Source: Siphlonurus alternatus (lineage: Eukaryota > Arthropoda > Insecta > Ephemeroptera > Siphlonuridae). Taken from it: 64,000 nt of DNA. The translations under genes and the position numbers were made by a program. How positions within the stretch are numbered: the first letter of the stretch is position 1; each line of letters begins with the position of its first letter. The stretch is from contig OX463781.1 in NCBI GenBank assembly GCA_949825025.1, positions 46,140,317-46,204,316 of the forward strand, read 5' to 3'. The notes under the pieces are model-generated. The model ran no database searches, was not told where the DNA came from, and saw nothing but the letters and a program-made list of their open reading frames with translations. Positions 47,149 to 61,584 of this stretch are shown here, one piece after another.

Positions 47149-47571
47149 CAAATTCAAATTCAAATTCAAATTTTTATTTCGATCGTTGGCTTTACAGCAT
47201 AGATCACGTCATAGTTGTTACATAGATTATACATAACATATACTTAATTCTAATTAACATAGCACTTAAAAAAAAACATACATAGTACATAGATGTTTAA
47301 AAATAACATACACAGGTATATAAAATATTCGTGAATAAAAATACACTAATAACATGATTATGTTCATTATTAACATTTTTTTTTAATTTTCACAATATTT
47401 TTTTATATAAGAGAAAAAAAAAAAGTATCAAAATCCCTTTCACATAAATATAATTCACATATAATATCTTGATTCACTACATTGCTTGATGCACAATGTT
47501 TCTTGTTGCACTATATATAGTTCACATAACACTTAGATGATCAAATCTAAAAATAAACAAATTTACTGTTT

Positions 47572-47904
47572 TTAATTTTGAGCCATTGATAAAGATAACA
47601 TTTTTTGTTTTTGTTGATCGGTAAGAGCAACGTTCCAGTTTGCGACGTCCTCATCGGTTATTTTTGAGTTTTCATCATAAAAATCTTTAATTTTGTAATA
47701 TTCTTTTTTGATTAATATAGTTTTTAATTTGTTTTTGAACACATTATCACTTATTTCATTTTTTAATGACTCAGGTAAAAAGTCATATATTTTGTGAGTT
47801 TGGTAGTATGGATTGTTTCTATAAAAGGCTGAATGATGTTTTTGTATTATAACTTTTGATTTATTTCTAGTATCGTAGGGAGAGATGTCGGAAACTAGAG
47901 CCAA
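47572..47904 (-). pseudogene. Reverse transcriptase C-terminal region, frameshifted continuation
   Basis: Continues the retrotransposon protein in another frame: ISPYDTRNKSKVIIQKHHSA, NPYYQTHKIYDFLPESLKNE, FKNKLKTILIKKEYYKIKDF. A Y.TRNK word, then YYQT.K.YD.LP and K.ILI.KEYY, matches the separate plus-strand fragment at 59495-59766, so the two belong to related elements. The frame shift between the parts is near 47900. The ordinary stop after SMAQN at 47572 is probably the true end of the protein. Confidence 0.85.
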
Positions 47905-48638
47905 ATATTATATGCTAGAGCGTATGACTCTGGGTGTAATCTTTTGTACATTGCACAATTTAATATGTAAATACAGGGTAGAGTTAACAATTTCAAATCA
48001 TAAAAATGACTTCTGCAGGAATCCATCTTTTTAAAACCTTTTATTGTTTTAACTGATCTTTTTTGTAATATGAATAAACGGGTTAATACCGCATTATCAC
48101 TTCCCCAGATTATAACAGAGTAGCTTACATGAGAATATACAGTAGCATAGTAAACTGAGAGTAGAATATCATTTGAAACTAATCCTTTCAATGAATAAAG
48201 TAAAAAATTTCCACGATTAATTTTTTTTGACAGTTCATTTAATTGAATATCCCAGTTTAATGTATTATTAATATGAAGCCCAAGAAATTTCGTATCTGTG
48301 GCTTCTTTAACTGGTTTGCCATCTAATTCAATATTTATATTTACATTTTCGGTATTAGTAGGCAGATGGAATCTGAGAAAAGTAGTTTTGTCTATATTTA
48401 ACAGTAAACGATTATCTTTACACCAATTTTCAACTTGTTGTACAGTGTTATTTGCTTTTCTCTCTAATTCTTTCACTGATTTTGCTGATATCCTGGCATT
48501 GGTATCATCAGCGTATTGCTCTACATCATCAGCATCTTTTAGATATGATGCAAGATCATTAGTCGTAAAATTGTAAATGCGTGGGCCTGTCTTACTGCCC
48601 TGGGGAACTCCTAGGGTAACGGGCTTGAATTGCCTTTT
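47895..48638 (-). pseudogene. Reverse transcriptase, palm-thumb part, non-LTR type
   Basis: Open from about codon RQFKPVTLGVPQGSKTGP. Recognisable motifs in order: GVPQGS..GP (RT motif 4), EQYADDTNARI with the catalytic YADD (motif 5), WCKDNRLLLNIDKT (motif 6), TKFLGLHINNTLNW (motif 7), and the thumb with YYATVYSHVSYSVIIWG. RT motifs 1-3 and the endonuclease are missing, because the sequence upstream of 48638 is TA-rich DNA unrelated to RT. The enzyme would have copied the element's RNA at a nicked target. The frame ends in TAG at 47895, where a one-base shift enters the following fragment. Confidence 0.9.
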
Positions 48639-48738
48639 TAAAAATAATGTAAATAACATAAAAAATCTGCATGCATGAAGAAATAAAATTAATTTATAAA
48701 AAAAAAACTGTAAAACAATGTTTAATTTCCCAAAAATA

Positions 48739-48775
48739 TTATATATATATATATATATATACATACATATAATAT
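48739..48775. repeat. Short AT microsatellite
   Basis: TA run just upstream of the truncated retrotransposon, marking the limit of RT homology. Confidence 0.8.
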
Positions 48776-48819
48776 ATAACGTGATGTGCATTTTGCTGGC
48801 TCATTGAGAACGGGTCAAT

Positions 48820-49160
48820 GCAATCAATTCGTCTCGGTAAATGCCTGCATGCGACTAAAGGAAACGTGGAAACCTTAACCATGATATGCACATGAAGGAA
48901 GACGATTCTATATATGGACTTGAAGTGCCAAAGCCATGCAGAGGAACCACATTATGGAAAAGCGCAACGATTTACCCCTGCTTTACCCCTATATAGGTGC
49001 ATGTGGAGAAAGCCATATCATGGATGACTTTTGTGGTGCATGGTGTCTGTCGAAAATGGTCACCCATCTAACTATATATACTATAACCACGCTCGGCTTT
49101 GCTTGACTTCAGTGAACTTATAGGATTCAGCATCAGTCAATCGCACTTACGTACGCCTCC
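48820..49160 (-). mobile_element. 5S-rRNA-derived SINE, copy 2
   Basis: Plus-strand GGTCACCCATCTAACT, ACCACGCTCGGCTTTGCTTG, ACTTCAGTGAAC is the complement of 5S rRNA internal sequence. An ATATATA insertion interrupts it near 49072. Shared body with the copy at 26385-26692: GGAAACGTGGAAACCTTA, GATTTACCCCTG and GTAAATGCCTGCATG. Diverged, hence old. Confidence 0.7.
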
Positions 49161-49868
49161 CACTATAATTTTTTTATAATAACGCGATTAAAAAATATAA
49201 AATGGTGTATAATTCCTGTTTTGCCATGATATATATAGTTTTTATTATATTATTATATATAAACACTGCTTTTAAATATCCGCAAGTGTCATGCTCGGAG
49301 CGCTTGATGAGGACGCAGCTGAGTTTCAATAACATTAAAATTTAATAAACTGTCGCTGCGGCGAGAAATAACGTTATGCGCATGTCTCGACTGGTCAATT
49401 TTCTTATATAGCAATAAAATTTAGTCAGTTGTGTAAATAAAAAGAAAACCGCGCTATATTTTATGGAACATATAATATAATATAAATATTTACGTACATA
49501 GCAAATTTTAATATGCAATGCATTCAATTGCACGTCAGATATATACATATAAATATATTATTTAAATATTTTCTGTGTTGTTATATTTCTGACGGAGCTT
49601 CTCTTGCGACAGTTAATGCGTTATTATCTGCTTGAGGTCTTCCCCAGGCTGCTTGATTTTGGATGCGACTGTCCCACACCGTGAGCTCCCAGGTCCCCTG
49701 ACCTCACCTCACCCAAATTCTTCTTGAGTTGCATAAAAACTTGTTAAAGAAGTCGGTGCATGCATGCGTTAAACCTTTTCATGCAGTTTAAGCAGCATCG
49801 ACTCAGCACCCGTGATTCAGTTACATCACACTTATAATGCAATGCCGTGCAATCGGGAGGAAAATATA
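49161..49868. other. Non-coding DNA with a GC-richer patch
   Basis: 49585-49730 is complex unique sequence (TCTTCCCCAGGCTGC, CCCAGGTCCCCTGACC with an internal palindrome). The rest is AT-rich. No exon recognised. Confidence 0.3.
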
Positions 49869-50073
<205 letters not shown>

Positions 50074-50536
50074 CGCATGGCTATATATATATTTATTATA
50101 TATAGAGCTCGAGATGTGGTTTTACACATGGGTGCTGAGTCACGAACGGGGCTCATGTGGAGAGACCTTCAGGTATTGTGGGTTAAAAAAATCAGTAAGC
50201 TGAGGTCTGATGCATTAAATTTCAGGTGCTCTAGTCGTAAAATTGCAAGAAAAAGAGGTCAAAAACTGCACTTTTTACCTTGTTCCAACTTGTAAATGAA
50301 CCTCACTTTGCCAAGAATTTTTTTAAAATAAGTTTTAAAAATGTTGAATCCAGAGCTTCACTTTGATGTATATAGAAAGTGAACATTGAAGTTAGTTTTA
50401 TTGGTTTTATTAGCGGTTACATTTTGCACGAATTTTGTGTCCACCCTGCATGTATAACAAATTAAAGTCTATAAGATTTTAAAATAAAATGATAAATCAT
50501 GGCGATGGCGCATAGTTTATTTGTACATTTACATAC
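50074..50536. other. Non-coding DNA, possible transposon end near 50.45 kb
   Basis: The stretch ending near 50455 (GCACGAATTTTGTGTCCACC, then CTGCATGTA) resembles the complement of a TACAGGGTGGACA-type Tc1/mariner terminus. The partner end was not found. The 72-codon frame at 50077 is not supported. Confidence 0.25.
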
Positions 50537-50655
50537 GGCCTGTTCATAAACCCTGCTCGGTGTACACTTTCTACACCCAATCAACCTTATATCCCATGTA
50601 CATAAGGTCGATTGGGTGCAAAAAGTGTACACCGAGCAGGGTTTACGAACAGGCC
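50537..50655. repeat. 119-bp hairpin MITE
   Basis: Arms GGCCTGTTCATAAACCCTGC, TCGGTGTACACTTTCTACAC and mirror images GTGTACACCGAGCAGGG and GTTTACGAACAGGCC pair almost perfectly around ATCCCATGTACAT. No coding capacity, and no second copy in the window. Confidence 0.75.
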
Positions 50656-50734
50656 TATTATAATTTATAAATAGCAGGCTTATTTTACGTTGATAAAAAG
50701 TGTTGAGGATTAAGTTAATTGAGATCTCTGAATC

Positions 50735-51075
50735 GGCCTCCTCTTAAATTCAACAAGACTTGCATGGCAGGGAATTTTGAACTCTCACGATAAATGCACG
50801 CAATCAAAGTGCATACAAATTTTGAAGTGGATCTGTCTTATTATATATAGTTTTGTAAAAATTGAAGTAGAAGTTTACTGGATGGATGGTAACCAAAAAT
50901 GGAACTCTGAGAAAATTAACCGCTTGCTCAAAACATAGTTATATAAGCGATTATATACGTTTTTTATAGAACTTTTTTATAATTTTAAAATTTATTTCAT
51001 TCGATTCTATCTGACATGCAGAAATATTCTTTCACTCGTCGGAAGTAGCTGAGGTTTTATTAATTTTTTTATGAA
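50735..51075 (-). repeat. Dispersed repeat family C, copy 3 (inverted)
   Basis: Reverse complement of the 36812-37110 repeat: shared words AAATTTTGAAG, GGATCTGTCTTAT, AATTTATTTCATTCGATTC and GGAAGTAGCTGAGGTTTTA. It matches over most of its length with many substitutions. Confidence 0.65.
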
Positions 51076-51531
51076 CGTGATTCATGAAAGAAGTCGAGTC
51101 ATTCAGGACGTTTAGTACATGTCATTTTTTTTTTAAACAATTAAGTCACCCACAAAAGAAATATATAGTAAAAATATACTAAAAATTTTACGATGACGTA
51201 AAATCGCGGACAAAATATTATTCCTGACTTAAAATTAAAAACCTAGACGTAAAATAGTTTTCAGATTTATGGCTGGTGTGCTGAGCTGCAGGCGGCTGAT
51301 GGGCGAGGTCGCGCGGATCGTGGGAATGTGAGGTTCTCTCACAGACCGCTCCAACCCCAGCCGCTAATCTCACCCCCGCCATCTTGGATTACGGATTAGA
51401 TACGTTTTGTTATAATTATGTTATATACGGTAATATACATTAAAAATTATTATAAGGTTGAGAGTTCTGCGACGTTCGATGCACTCCAATAGTTTTATGT
51501 TATAATAAAGTATACAGCTGTTGCCTTGCAT
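51076..51531. other. Non-coding DNA with a GC-rich patch
   Basis: 51270-51400 is GC-rich (GAGCTGCAGGCGGCTGATGG, GCGAGGTCGCGCGGATCG, CACCCCCGCCATCTTGG, the last a YY1-like word). No exon attached. Confidence 0.3.
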
Positions 51532-51637
51532 GGAAAATTCCCCTTTACGGCCTTGTTAATCACCATATCCCATGATGCCCTGTAAGAACAACACGCAGAG
51601 AATGGTAATTAACAAGGCTGCAAATGGGAAATTTTCC
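51532..51637. repeat. 106-bp hairpin MITE
   Basis: GGAAAATTCCCCTTTACGGC, then CTTGTTAAT, is mirrored by ATTAACAAGGCTGCAAATGG and GAAATTTTCC around a 45-base centre. Confidence 0.65.
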
Positions 51638-52869
51638 AAAGCGACGAGTGTACGTTGGATAATATATAATATTTTACAACTTAAAATTTTATAACCTGAA
51701 CAAATCTTCGTATTATAAGAGTAATACATAAAATATTAAACCATATATAATATTATAATAATTAAAATACATAAAATTTAAACATAAAAGTATACGTCGT
51801 AATAAGAACACTGTGTTAAATTTAAAATAAAGACGTTTTTGACGCTATAATAAGAATCTAAAAATAAGTTTAATAAGCTTAAGAAAATTGAACTCCTGCT
51901 TGCACGCAAAATCATTATATATATTATAAGTCTCTTCGTATATAAGTCCCTGCCAGAACTGTGTATTAATATTATAGGATTTTTGCGACCGATTTCTTTG
52001 ATATATTTGGATTATATATATAAGATTGATTGAGTAAATTGCATATAAAATTGTTATTATATTATTAATATATTCCCGCATTCCATCAGAAAGGTTAGCG
52101 AACAAAAGTAAATTAAATTTTATATTAAATTTTTATATACGTAAAATGGGGGAAAAAAATATATATATGATGGTGTATATTTTATATATATTATAAAAAA
52201 CTGCATTTCAAAAAATAATTTTGACTCAATATTGCATGGATTTAGGATTGATATTTTATTTATCATGCATGACATTTCATGACTTATATTTGCACTGCAA
52301 CTGTCACCCATGGCATGCATGCATACATCTGGTATATAATCTGTAATTTTTTATGTGATACAAGATGAATAATATATGTTATAATAACATCATATTAGAT
52401 AAAAATATACATTAATATTTTGTTATGTAATATAATTTACAATGGTGGTCAAATTTATAGGAAAATACATTTCATTAAATGAAAGTAATATTTTCCAAAT
52501 GCATGATATATAATATAATCATCAATTATGAAAAGTGAAAATATTAAAGCAAAAAAATTCATAAAAGAGAATATACAGTATATAATATGCTAAATATATC
52601 ATATCATCCCTCGTCCGCAATAATGAGCCATCTGCAATGCTATTTCAGGTGACAGCAACAATTAAAATGAACTTTATGTTTTTTTTTTTTCATTTTAATC
52701 ATATACATTATTGTCCAGCCAAAGCTTTATATTTTTAAAGCTTGCCGGCTGGTGCAAATTAAATATACAGAATAATATTTTCAATCAAGCTCATTGCAAA
52801 TGGATATGAAACAATTGTATCATCTTATATTACCACGACACAAAGAAAGTCAAAAATAAATTCATAAAA
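51638..52869. other. AT-rich non-coding DNA
   Basis: Nothing recognised apart from a T-run near 52679. Confidence 0.35.
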
Positions 52870-53254
52870 AATACTAACGAAACTACTTCTCACACAACCA
52901 TCACAACACCATAACCATTGCATGAAAGATTATTTGATACCATTTATGAATTTTCTTTTTTAAATACAATATGAAAAAAAAAAAAAGTCATAAATAATAC
53001 CAACGAAACTACATCTCACACAATCATCACAGTAAAATAACCATTGTATGAAAGATTATTTAATACTAATTATGAATTTTAAACAATTTCACATAGAGAA
53101 AAAAAAATAACTTATAATTTTTATCAAATTAAATTTGGTACAGGAATACAAAGTTGGAAAATTCAAAAATAATATTAACGAAGCTACATCTCATACAATC
53201 ATCACAGTAAAATAACCATTGTATGAAAGATTATTTAATACTAATTATGAATTT
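52870..53254. repeat. Three copies of an ~85-bp repeat with unequal spacers
   Basis: Copies at 52870-52954, 52995-53080 and 53170-53254 share TAACGAAACTACATCTCACA, CAATCATCACAGTAAAATAA and CCATTGTATGAAAGATTATT, and end TTATGAATTTT. The second and third are closer to each other than to the first. Spacers of 40 and 89 bases are unrelated. It could be a decayed satellite or an internal repeat of an element. Confidence 0.8.
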
Positions 53255-53856
53255 TCATGAACAATATCAACATAAAACAATACATGCACTTTATGTAATG
53301 TATACAAATAAAATATATATTCATAATAATAATAGAACAAAGACCATCAAATTTCATGTTATACTTTTATACTTGACTTTTTGAACACACATACATAATA
53401 AATATAATTTGTTTATCCTTAACAATTAATGTAATAAAAAACAAAAAATGATAAAAAATAATAAATAATAAATCATATATTTTTTCTTATACTTTAACTT
53501 GCAGCAATTTTTCACTAAAAGAAGTTGTCTGAAATTAATTAGGAATGTACAAATGGAACCTTTTTGATTTAAAAAATTATTACATAAGATTTTCTACGTT
53601 AAATTAAAGTATTGCTGAGACAACAAGCACAAGAGATATATTTTTTATAAAATATATAAAAAATATTTGTTAAACCAAATCCAACTATTGGTGTTGTCAT
53701 TTCTGTAAAATTGTGCTGCGGCTGTTGACAGAACATTTACATTATTCTACAATTTAATGTTAAACAGCCAATCTATATATCCTCTCCAGACGCACGTAGT
53801 TCCAGTTGTTATGCTGTTATCACCAGGTTCGCACTAACTAACTCTATGACGGCATT
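53255..53856. other. AT-rich non-coding DNA
   Basis: Nothing recognised. Confidence 0.35.
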
Positions 53857-53937
53857 AAAAAATAATACGGGGGCATACATGACCAAAATGTGCATCAATT
53901 GCCCCAAAATACCAAACAATCAATCAAAAAATAATAC
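53857..53937 (+). mobile_element. Ultra-short retroposon copy 3, with 12-bp target-site duplication
   Basis: A 57-bp insertion (53869-53925) lies between perfect repeats AAAAAATAATAC at 53857-53868 and 53926-53937. The body starts GGGGGCATACATGACC, contains ATCAATTGCCCCAAAATACC, and ends AACAATCAATC. It is the shortest of the three copies, yet it has the same 5' start as copy 1. Confidence 0.85.
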
Positions 53938-54661
<724 letters not shown>

Positions 54662-54803
54662 CCTTGACATCAATGATATTTTCAAATGTATATGGGGACA
54701 TGAGAATAAACTAATGGATTTTAAATGAATAAAATAACATTGAAATTCTGTTTGGAAGAGTTGTTGTCACGTCAATAAATTTTTGACTGACAAGTGCACG
54801 AGT

Positions 54804-54968
54804 TAGGCTGGTCGCACACATGCAGACTCGTATATTTCTGCTATCGTATATATTAAGTATCATGCGATCGCACGTTTCTCATTCAGAACCGGTTCTAAAT
54901 GTCTTATTTCTTATCATATGTACTGTACATATACGAAGGCATACGATACGAAGCTGTGTGCGCGGTTA
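54804..54968. mobile_element. Short MITE with imperfect inverted ends
   Basis: TTAGGCTGGTCGCACACATG near the left end pairs with GTGTGCGCGGTTAA at the right, and ACTCGTAT with ATACGATACGA. The centre is unpaired. Diverged. Confidence 0.5.
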
Positions 54969-55403
54969 ATACCTGCGCATGATCCAGAAAGTATATGGAT
55001 GCATGCATGGGCGCTATTCACGAAGGTCCAGAAAGTATAATCCATGGCAGCATGCATGGCGCAGCTTTCTCACAACGGTTATTATACTGTCATTGATATA
55101 GGCTGGAGCTAATAAAAATTTTAAATGTGAACGCTGCATGGATAAATTCGTGGTGCCCTTGTTAATAAGAATATACTTATACTTAATGCCATGTTAATCA
55201 GCGATTACTCAACGGACATGCACTGCAAACGTCACGTTATTCTAAAACTTATTGCAAATCAAATATCTCAAATTACTTCAAATTTGCAGTTTTGATTCAG
55301 AAGAGCATGAAAGGGGCAACATTTTTCCAAAATTTTCATTTTGGTTATAGTGCTTCCATGCAGTGTGCATGCAATTTTATCGCTCAAACAGAACAGATAT
55401 ATA

Positions 55404-55557
55404 GGGCGCGATTCACGAAGCAGTTAGCCAGGCTTCTAACCACGTTTAGCTTAACCACGTTTAACTAGGGTTGTTTAACACGTAAAACAGGTATATTTAA
55501 ACAAGGTTAAGGTAAACGTGGTTAGAAACCTGGTTAACTGCTTCGTGAATCGCACCC
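55404..55557. mobile_element. Hairpin MITE (copy 2), uninterrupted
   Basis: GGGCGCGATTCACGAAGCAG to CTGCTTCGTGAATCGCACCC, with inner arms CTAACCACGTTTAGCTTAAC and GTTAAGGTAAACGTGGTTAG. ATATA lies directly outside both ends, a possible target duplication. It gives the intact reference for the broken copy at 38628. Confidence 0.8.
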
Positions 55558-55674
55558 ATATAGGGAGCTGGTTATATGATGTATTAATATATGTTTGAAA
55601 TTTAAACTATCCCGTGCGGTCCCTGACTAATATTACTATAGATTCGAGCATCGACCTCAATTTTTTTTTAGTAT

Positions 55675-55950
55675 AGAAAAATGAATAAAGGGTGTAAAGT
55701 TTTGCAAATCTGATTTTTTTTCAGATTTTTTTATATTATATATTAAAACCTGGGAAGTATTGCTATAAAAAGTTTTGCTGAGGTCAGGTTTGAACCATGC
55801 GTTCCTTTTGTTTAAAATTATCCTTTTTATTAAGAGAGGCGTCATCTCTCTGTCTTTCACTATTTAAAGATAATAATAGTTCCCGGACTCTAAAAAATCT
55901 AAATAAAAAATTAGAGTATCATAACTTTGCAACCTCTATCAAAATTTTTG
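55675..55950. mobile_element. Foldback MITE, family B copy 3, decayed
   Basis: AAATGAATAAAGGGTGTAAA at the left and AGTATCATAACTTTGCAACC at the right are mirrored ends like those of copies 1 and 2. The centre has CCTTTTTATTAAGAGAGGCG, comparable to the centre of copy 1. Confidence 0.6.
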
Positions 55951-57026
55951 AAGTCGATACTCCATTGTGCTGTAAAATACCATTGGTAAATTACAGTAAT
56001 GCTGCATTTAAGAGCTCCTGCAATTTAATCGAACCCTGCCTGACGGACTGGTTACATTCCTCCAAGGTTCGTGACCATCGAACAGATGTTATCCACAAAA
56101 TGGTGTCCTTGGCAAGGTCCACTCCGGTACAATATCGTGGGGTTGGACACTCCGCCTGGAGGGTAGGCAACCGGTGCGACACCAGCGCTCGCAGGGTTGA
56201 AGTTATGTCTCAGTCTGCGATAAGCATTTAATTAAGCTTTCTCCTCGTCTACTTGTCTCCTATTTTGCACCATTTTTGAGGGGGGAAAAAGGGAAAAAGA
56301 CGAGATAACAGTCTTTTTTCCTCTCTTATTGAGCATAAATTATTAGAAATATTGCCTCCATTTCATATCCTCACTTTGAGCGAGGAAGAAATAATATGTG
56401 TTTTTGAGGTAAAAAGACGTTATAAGATATATATAATAAAATACGCATCATGTTAATGTTAAAAAAAAATACACTGGTCAGTATAAAATTGCTATAATGA
56501 TGTCAGTGGTGTCCTTCTTTTGGAAAATATGAAAATTGCAATTTTGACCAATATTTTTAGAAATGGTGTCCCGGAACTACATTAATTGAACCATCAAGCG
56601 ACATGCGTGACGGCGCAATATTATAACTAATATAATATTATAGTTACATGTTTCATATCGTCCCGGGAAACATATATGCAGCCTGGAACTTGGAATGATT
56701 TTTCTCTGACCATGGCATAAGGCATATGACATGAAGACCTCTGCCATGTATCATGCATGTAGTCTGTGGTTGCAGAATGTGCAGGCGTATTAGGTTTAGG
56801 GAAACTGAAGTGTCTCTCCTCGAAAATTTAGTCATTGACGTGTGATGGTTTTAACGCGTGCATGCATGTGGCATTCTCGCATTACACTCTATATAATGCA
56901 TGCACCTTTATTTATTTTTTTTCTGCTTGGATCGCGCGCCTCTGCATGTGAATATTAATCATTTGAAGAGTCAATTGAATAAATTTAAAAACACATTTTA
57001 ATCCATTAAGAATAGGAAACACTTCC
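55951..57026. other. Non-coding DNA with a GC-richer patch
   Basis: 56030-56220 is complex unique sequence with frames open on both strands (for example WLHSSKVRDHRTDVIHKMVS), and no splice logic. 56640-56840 contains TCGTCCCGGGAAAC and GGTTTAGGGAAACTG, faintly like the 5S-SINE body. Not supported further. Confidence 0.25.
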
Positions 57027-57120
57027 CCATGTATTTATATCATGCCACACATGAAAAAAGATGAAAATATGACCCATGTATTTATATCATGCCACACATG
57101 AAAAAAGATGAAAATATGAT
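57027..57120. repeat. Perfect 47-bp tandem duplication
   Basis: The unit starting CCATGTATTTATATCATGCC at 57027 repeats without change from 57074, so the duplication is recent. Confidence 0.9.
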
Positions 57121-59494
<2,374 letters not shown>

Positions 59495-59956
59495 CAGAAA
59501 TAAAGCAAATGTTAATTGTTGTTCCTATGCATAGTAAATCAATTACAGAAAAAAGTACTTATTATCAAACGTCTAAATTATATGATTAACTTCCTTATAT
59601 GCCACGAAATGTAAAAAATGAGACTTTGTTTAAAAATTTACTGAAGAAAATATTGATTGATAAGGAATATTATGATGTTAAAATGTTTTTTCATAATGAG
59701 TTTAAAATTGTAGGGAGAGACATTTTAAAATTTACAACATCAAGTAATATAAGAAAATATTCATAGTGACTTTTAAGTAAAAAATAGATTTGATATTGTT
59801 TTGTCCTTTATTTTTATATTATATAGGAACTTGCTGTCATAGTGCTATGTATGTGTTATGTTTTAAATGTAAAAATTTGACAAGACTTATGCTGTATTGT
59901 GGCAAATTTTTTGTCACTGCAGTATATTACCGCCAGCGAATAAAAATATTCTATTC
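59495..59956 (+). pseudogene. Non-LTR retrotransposon: reverse-transcriptase C-terminus and 3' UTR
   Basis: The frame reads LIVVPMHSKSITEKSTYYQT, SKLYD, a TAA stop, then LPYMPRNVKNETLFKNLLKK and ILIDKEYYDVKMFFHNEF, ending at TAG near 59766. It parallels the C-terminus of the 47.6-kb element (YYQTHKIYD-LP, KILI/KTILI-KKEYY), with a stop in place of one residue. The 3' untranslated part follows and ends in GCGAATAAAAATATTC just before the mariner-like element. It is a different LINE family from the one at 47 kb, because the 3' UTRs do not match. Confidence 0.8.
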
Positions 59957-60879
59957 TACGAGGGTCGTATGATAAGTTCCTTAAGTCGTATAGAAAAAAA
60001 TCCAGCGAGATAAAATTAACAACTGTACCGACTTAAGTGATATTTCAATAGGTCAGATACAAATTTTTACCCCGATATCACTTATATATTAATTTCTGGG
60101 GGTCAGTTTTCGTGAAGCTCCCTCAAAATTGACTAAATTTGAACTTTGAACCGGTATAACACCCACTGCTGTGATATTCCAGGGATGTTTTTTTATCTTT
60201 GGTATTGCGCCGTGATCCATTGATCTATTCTGTGCCACCAGACACCGCAAATAGTTTGATTTTTGCTTTAAAAACAAGCAATTATGAAATTTCATGGACC
60301 GTCACCACCCTTTTTTTGGGCCTTAAAAAGCTCATTTGCGGCACCCCTAACGCGGCAAGATTTTTCGTCGTAATTTTTCATTGGAGATGTAATATAATTA
60401 TATCATTAGAAAGCCCATAATCTCTGCTATTTGCTGATGTTACATAAGACTGTCTGTATTCAAAATTTTGTGTATTTTTTTAATGAAATCTTAAATGACA
60501 GATGATTTTGGCCAAACAGTGAAGGGTACACTTCAGTGAGGCATATATCCTATTAAAAATTTAGGCAACAAATAAACAGCACTAGAACCTGATAGAGTAA
60601 GGTTTTCTGATGTTTTCACGAGATTTTCATGAATTTCCCATGCATCAACTTTTTTCTGCAACAGATATTGAAACTGGTAAAAAGTACTAATTTTTGGTCA
60701 AATTTTAATTTCCCGACCGTGCTTCACGAAAACTGACCCCCAGAAATTAATATAAGTGATATCGGGGTAAAAATTTGTATCTGACCTACTGAAATATTAC
60801 TTAACCTGGTACAGTTGTTAATTTTATCTAGCCGGATTTTTTCTATACGACATAAGGAACTTATCATACGACCCTCGTA
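59957..60879. mobile_element. Mariner-like non-autonomous transposon with ~160-bp inverted ends
   Basis: Terminal CGAGGGTCGTATGATAAG at 59959 is mirrored by CTTATCATACGACCCTCG ending at 60877, each flanked by TA, the Tc1/mariner target duplication. The inverted repeats run inwards for about 160 bases (59959-60118 and 60721-60877; for example GGGGTCAGTTTTCGTGAAGC and its complement). The 600-base interior has no transposase frame. The termini resemble those of mellifera-type mariners (inference). Confidence 0.85.
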
Positions 60880-60991
60880 TTCTCCGCTTGTGAACCAAAC
60901 TTGCAAAGAGAGCAATATTATTATTATATTCTCATGTATTCCATGTCATGGGCAACGTGCATGAAATTTTTTTGTATATATTTGGTTTGAG

Positions 60992-61177
60992 TATAACTCG
61001 AGTCAGGCGCGGACCCAGAAAAAAATTTCGGAGGGGGCTGCCTCCATAAGGCCAATGTTAAAAAAATAAAATTGGAGTGGGGGAAATACCTATTTTACCC
61101 ATGTTAAATCCAAAATTTCGGGAGGGGCTGCAGCCCCCCTAGCTCCCCCCCTGGATCCGCGCCTGACTCGAGTTATA
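60992..61177. mobile_element. Short inverted-repeat element of the GCGGATCCAG type, copy 1
   Basis: TATAACTCGAGTCAGGCGCG at the left pairs with CGCGCCTGACTCGAGTTATA at the right. Inside lie GGGGCTGC...GCAGCCCC and GGCCAATGTTAAAAAA. Widespread short elements with a GCGGATCCAGG end and a CTGCAGCCCC core are known from many invertebrates (general knowledge). Confidence 0.65.
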
Positions 61178-61298
61178 TAAACAATGTAGCAGTCATTTTT
61201 GTCTAATTTTTTTTTTTAAATCTCTTACATGATAACACTCAAAATAATTTTAGAGAAAAGACTTTTTGCATCATAATGTGATGCAACGTCTTTCCCTA

Positions 61299-61470
61299 CT
61301 AGCGCGGATCCAGGAGGGTGGGGGGGAAGGGCTGGGGGGCTGCAGCCCCCCTCCCGAAATTTTGAATTTAACATGGACAATATAGGCATTCCCCCCCCCC
61401 TTCATTTTTTTTAACATTGGCCTTATGGAAGAAGCCCCCCGAAATTTTGTTCTGGATCTGCATGCGCCTG
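61299..61470. mobile_element. GCGGATCCAG-type element, copy 2 (inverted)
   Basis: AGCGCGGATCCAGGAGG at the left, GGGGCTGCAGCCCCCC inside, TTAACATTGGCCTTATGG and TTCTGGATCTGCATGCGC at the right. Opposite orientation to copy 1. Confidence 0.65.
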
Positions 61471-61584
61471 CAGCTCCATGTGTTTTTCTATATGCTTTAG
61501 CGTACGTGTTATATATTTGCATGACTATGACGTCACAGCGTTTTGCAACACAATCTCGACAGTACATAACTCAAAATGCAGATC

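Larger units (their letters stand above)
47149..48640 (-). mobile_element. 5'-truncated non-LTR retrotransposon with a TTTGAA-repeat tail
   Basis: Minus-strand coding remnant of a reverse transcriptase (48638-47572) followed by about 400 bases of 3' untranslated sequence. It ends in repeated TTTGAA units (plus-strand 47149-47172). The family's 3' end alone recurs at 14491, 28675 and 39001. Motifs place it with the CR1/Jockey-type LINEs that lack RNase H. It is truncated before the first RT motifs and has a frameshift, so it is dead. Confidence 0.85.
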
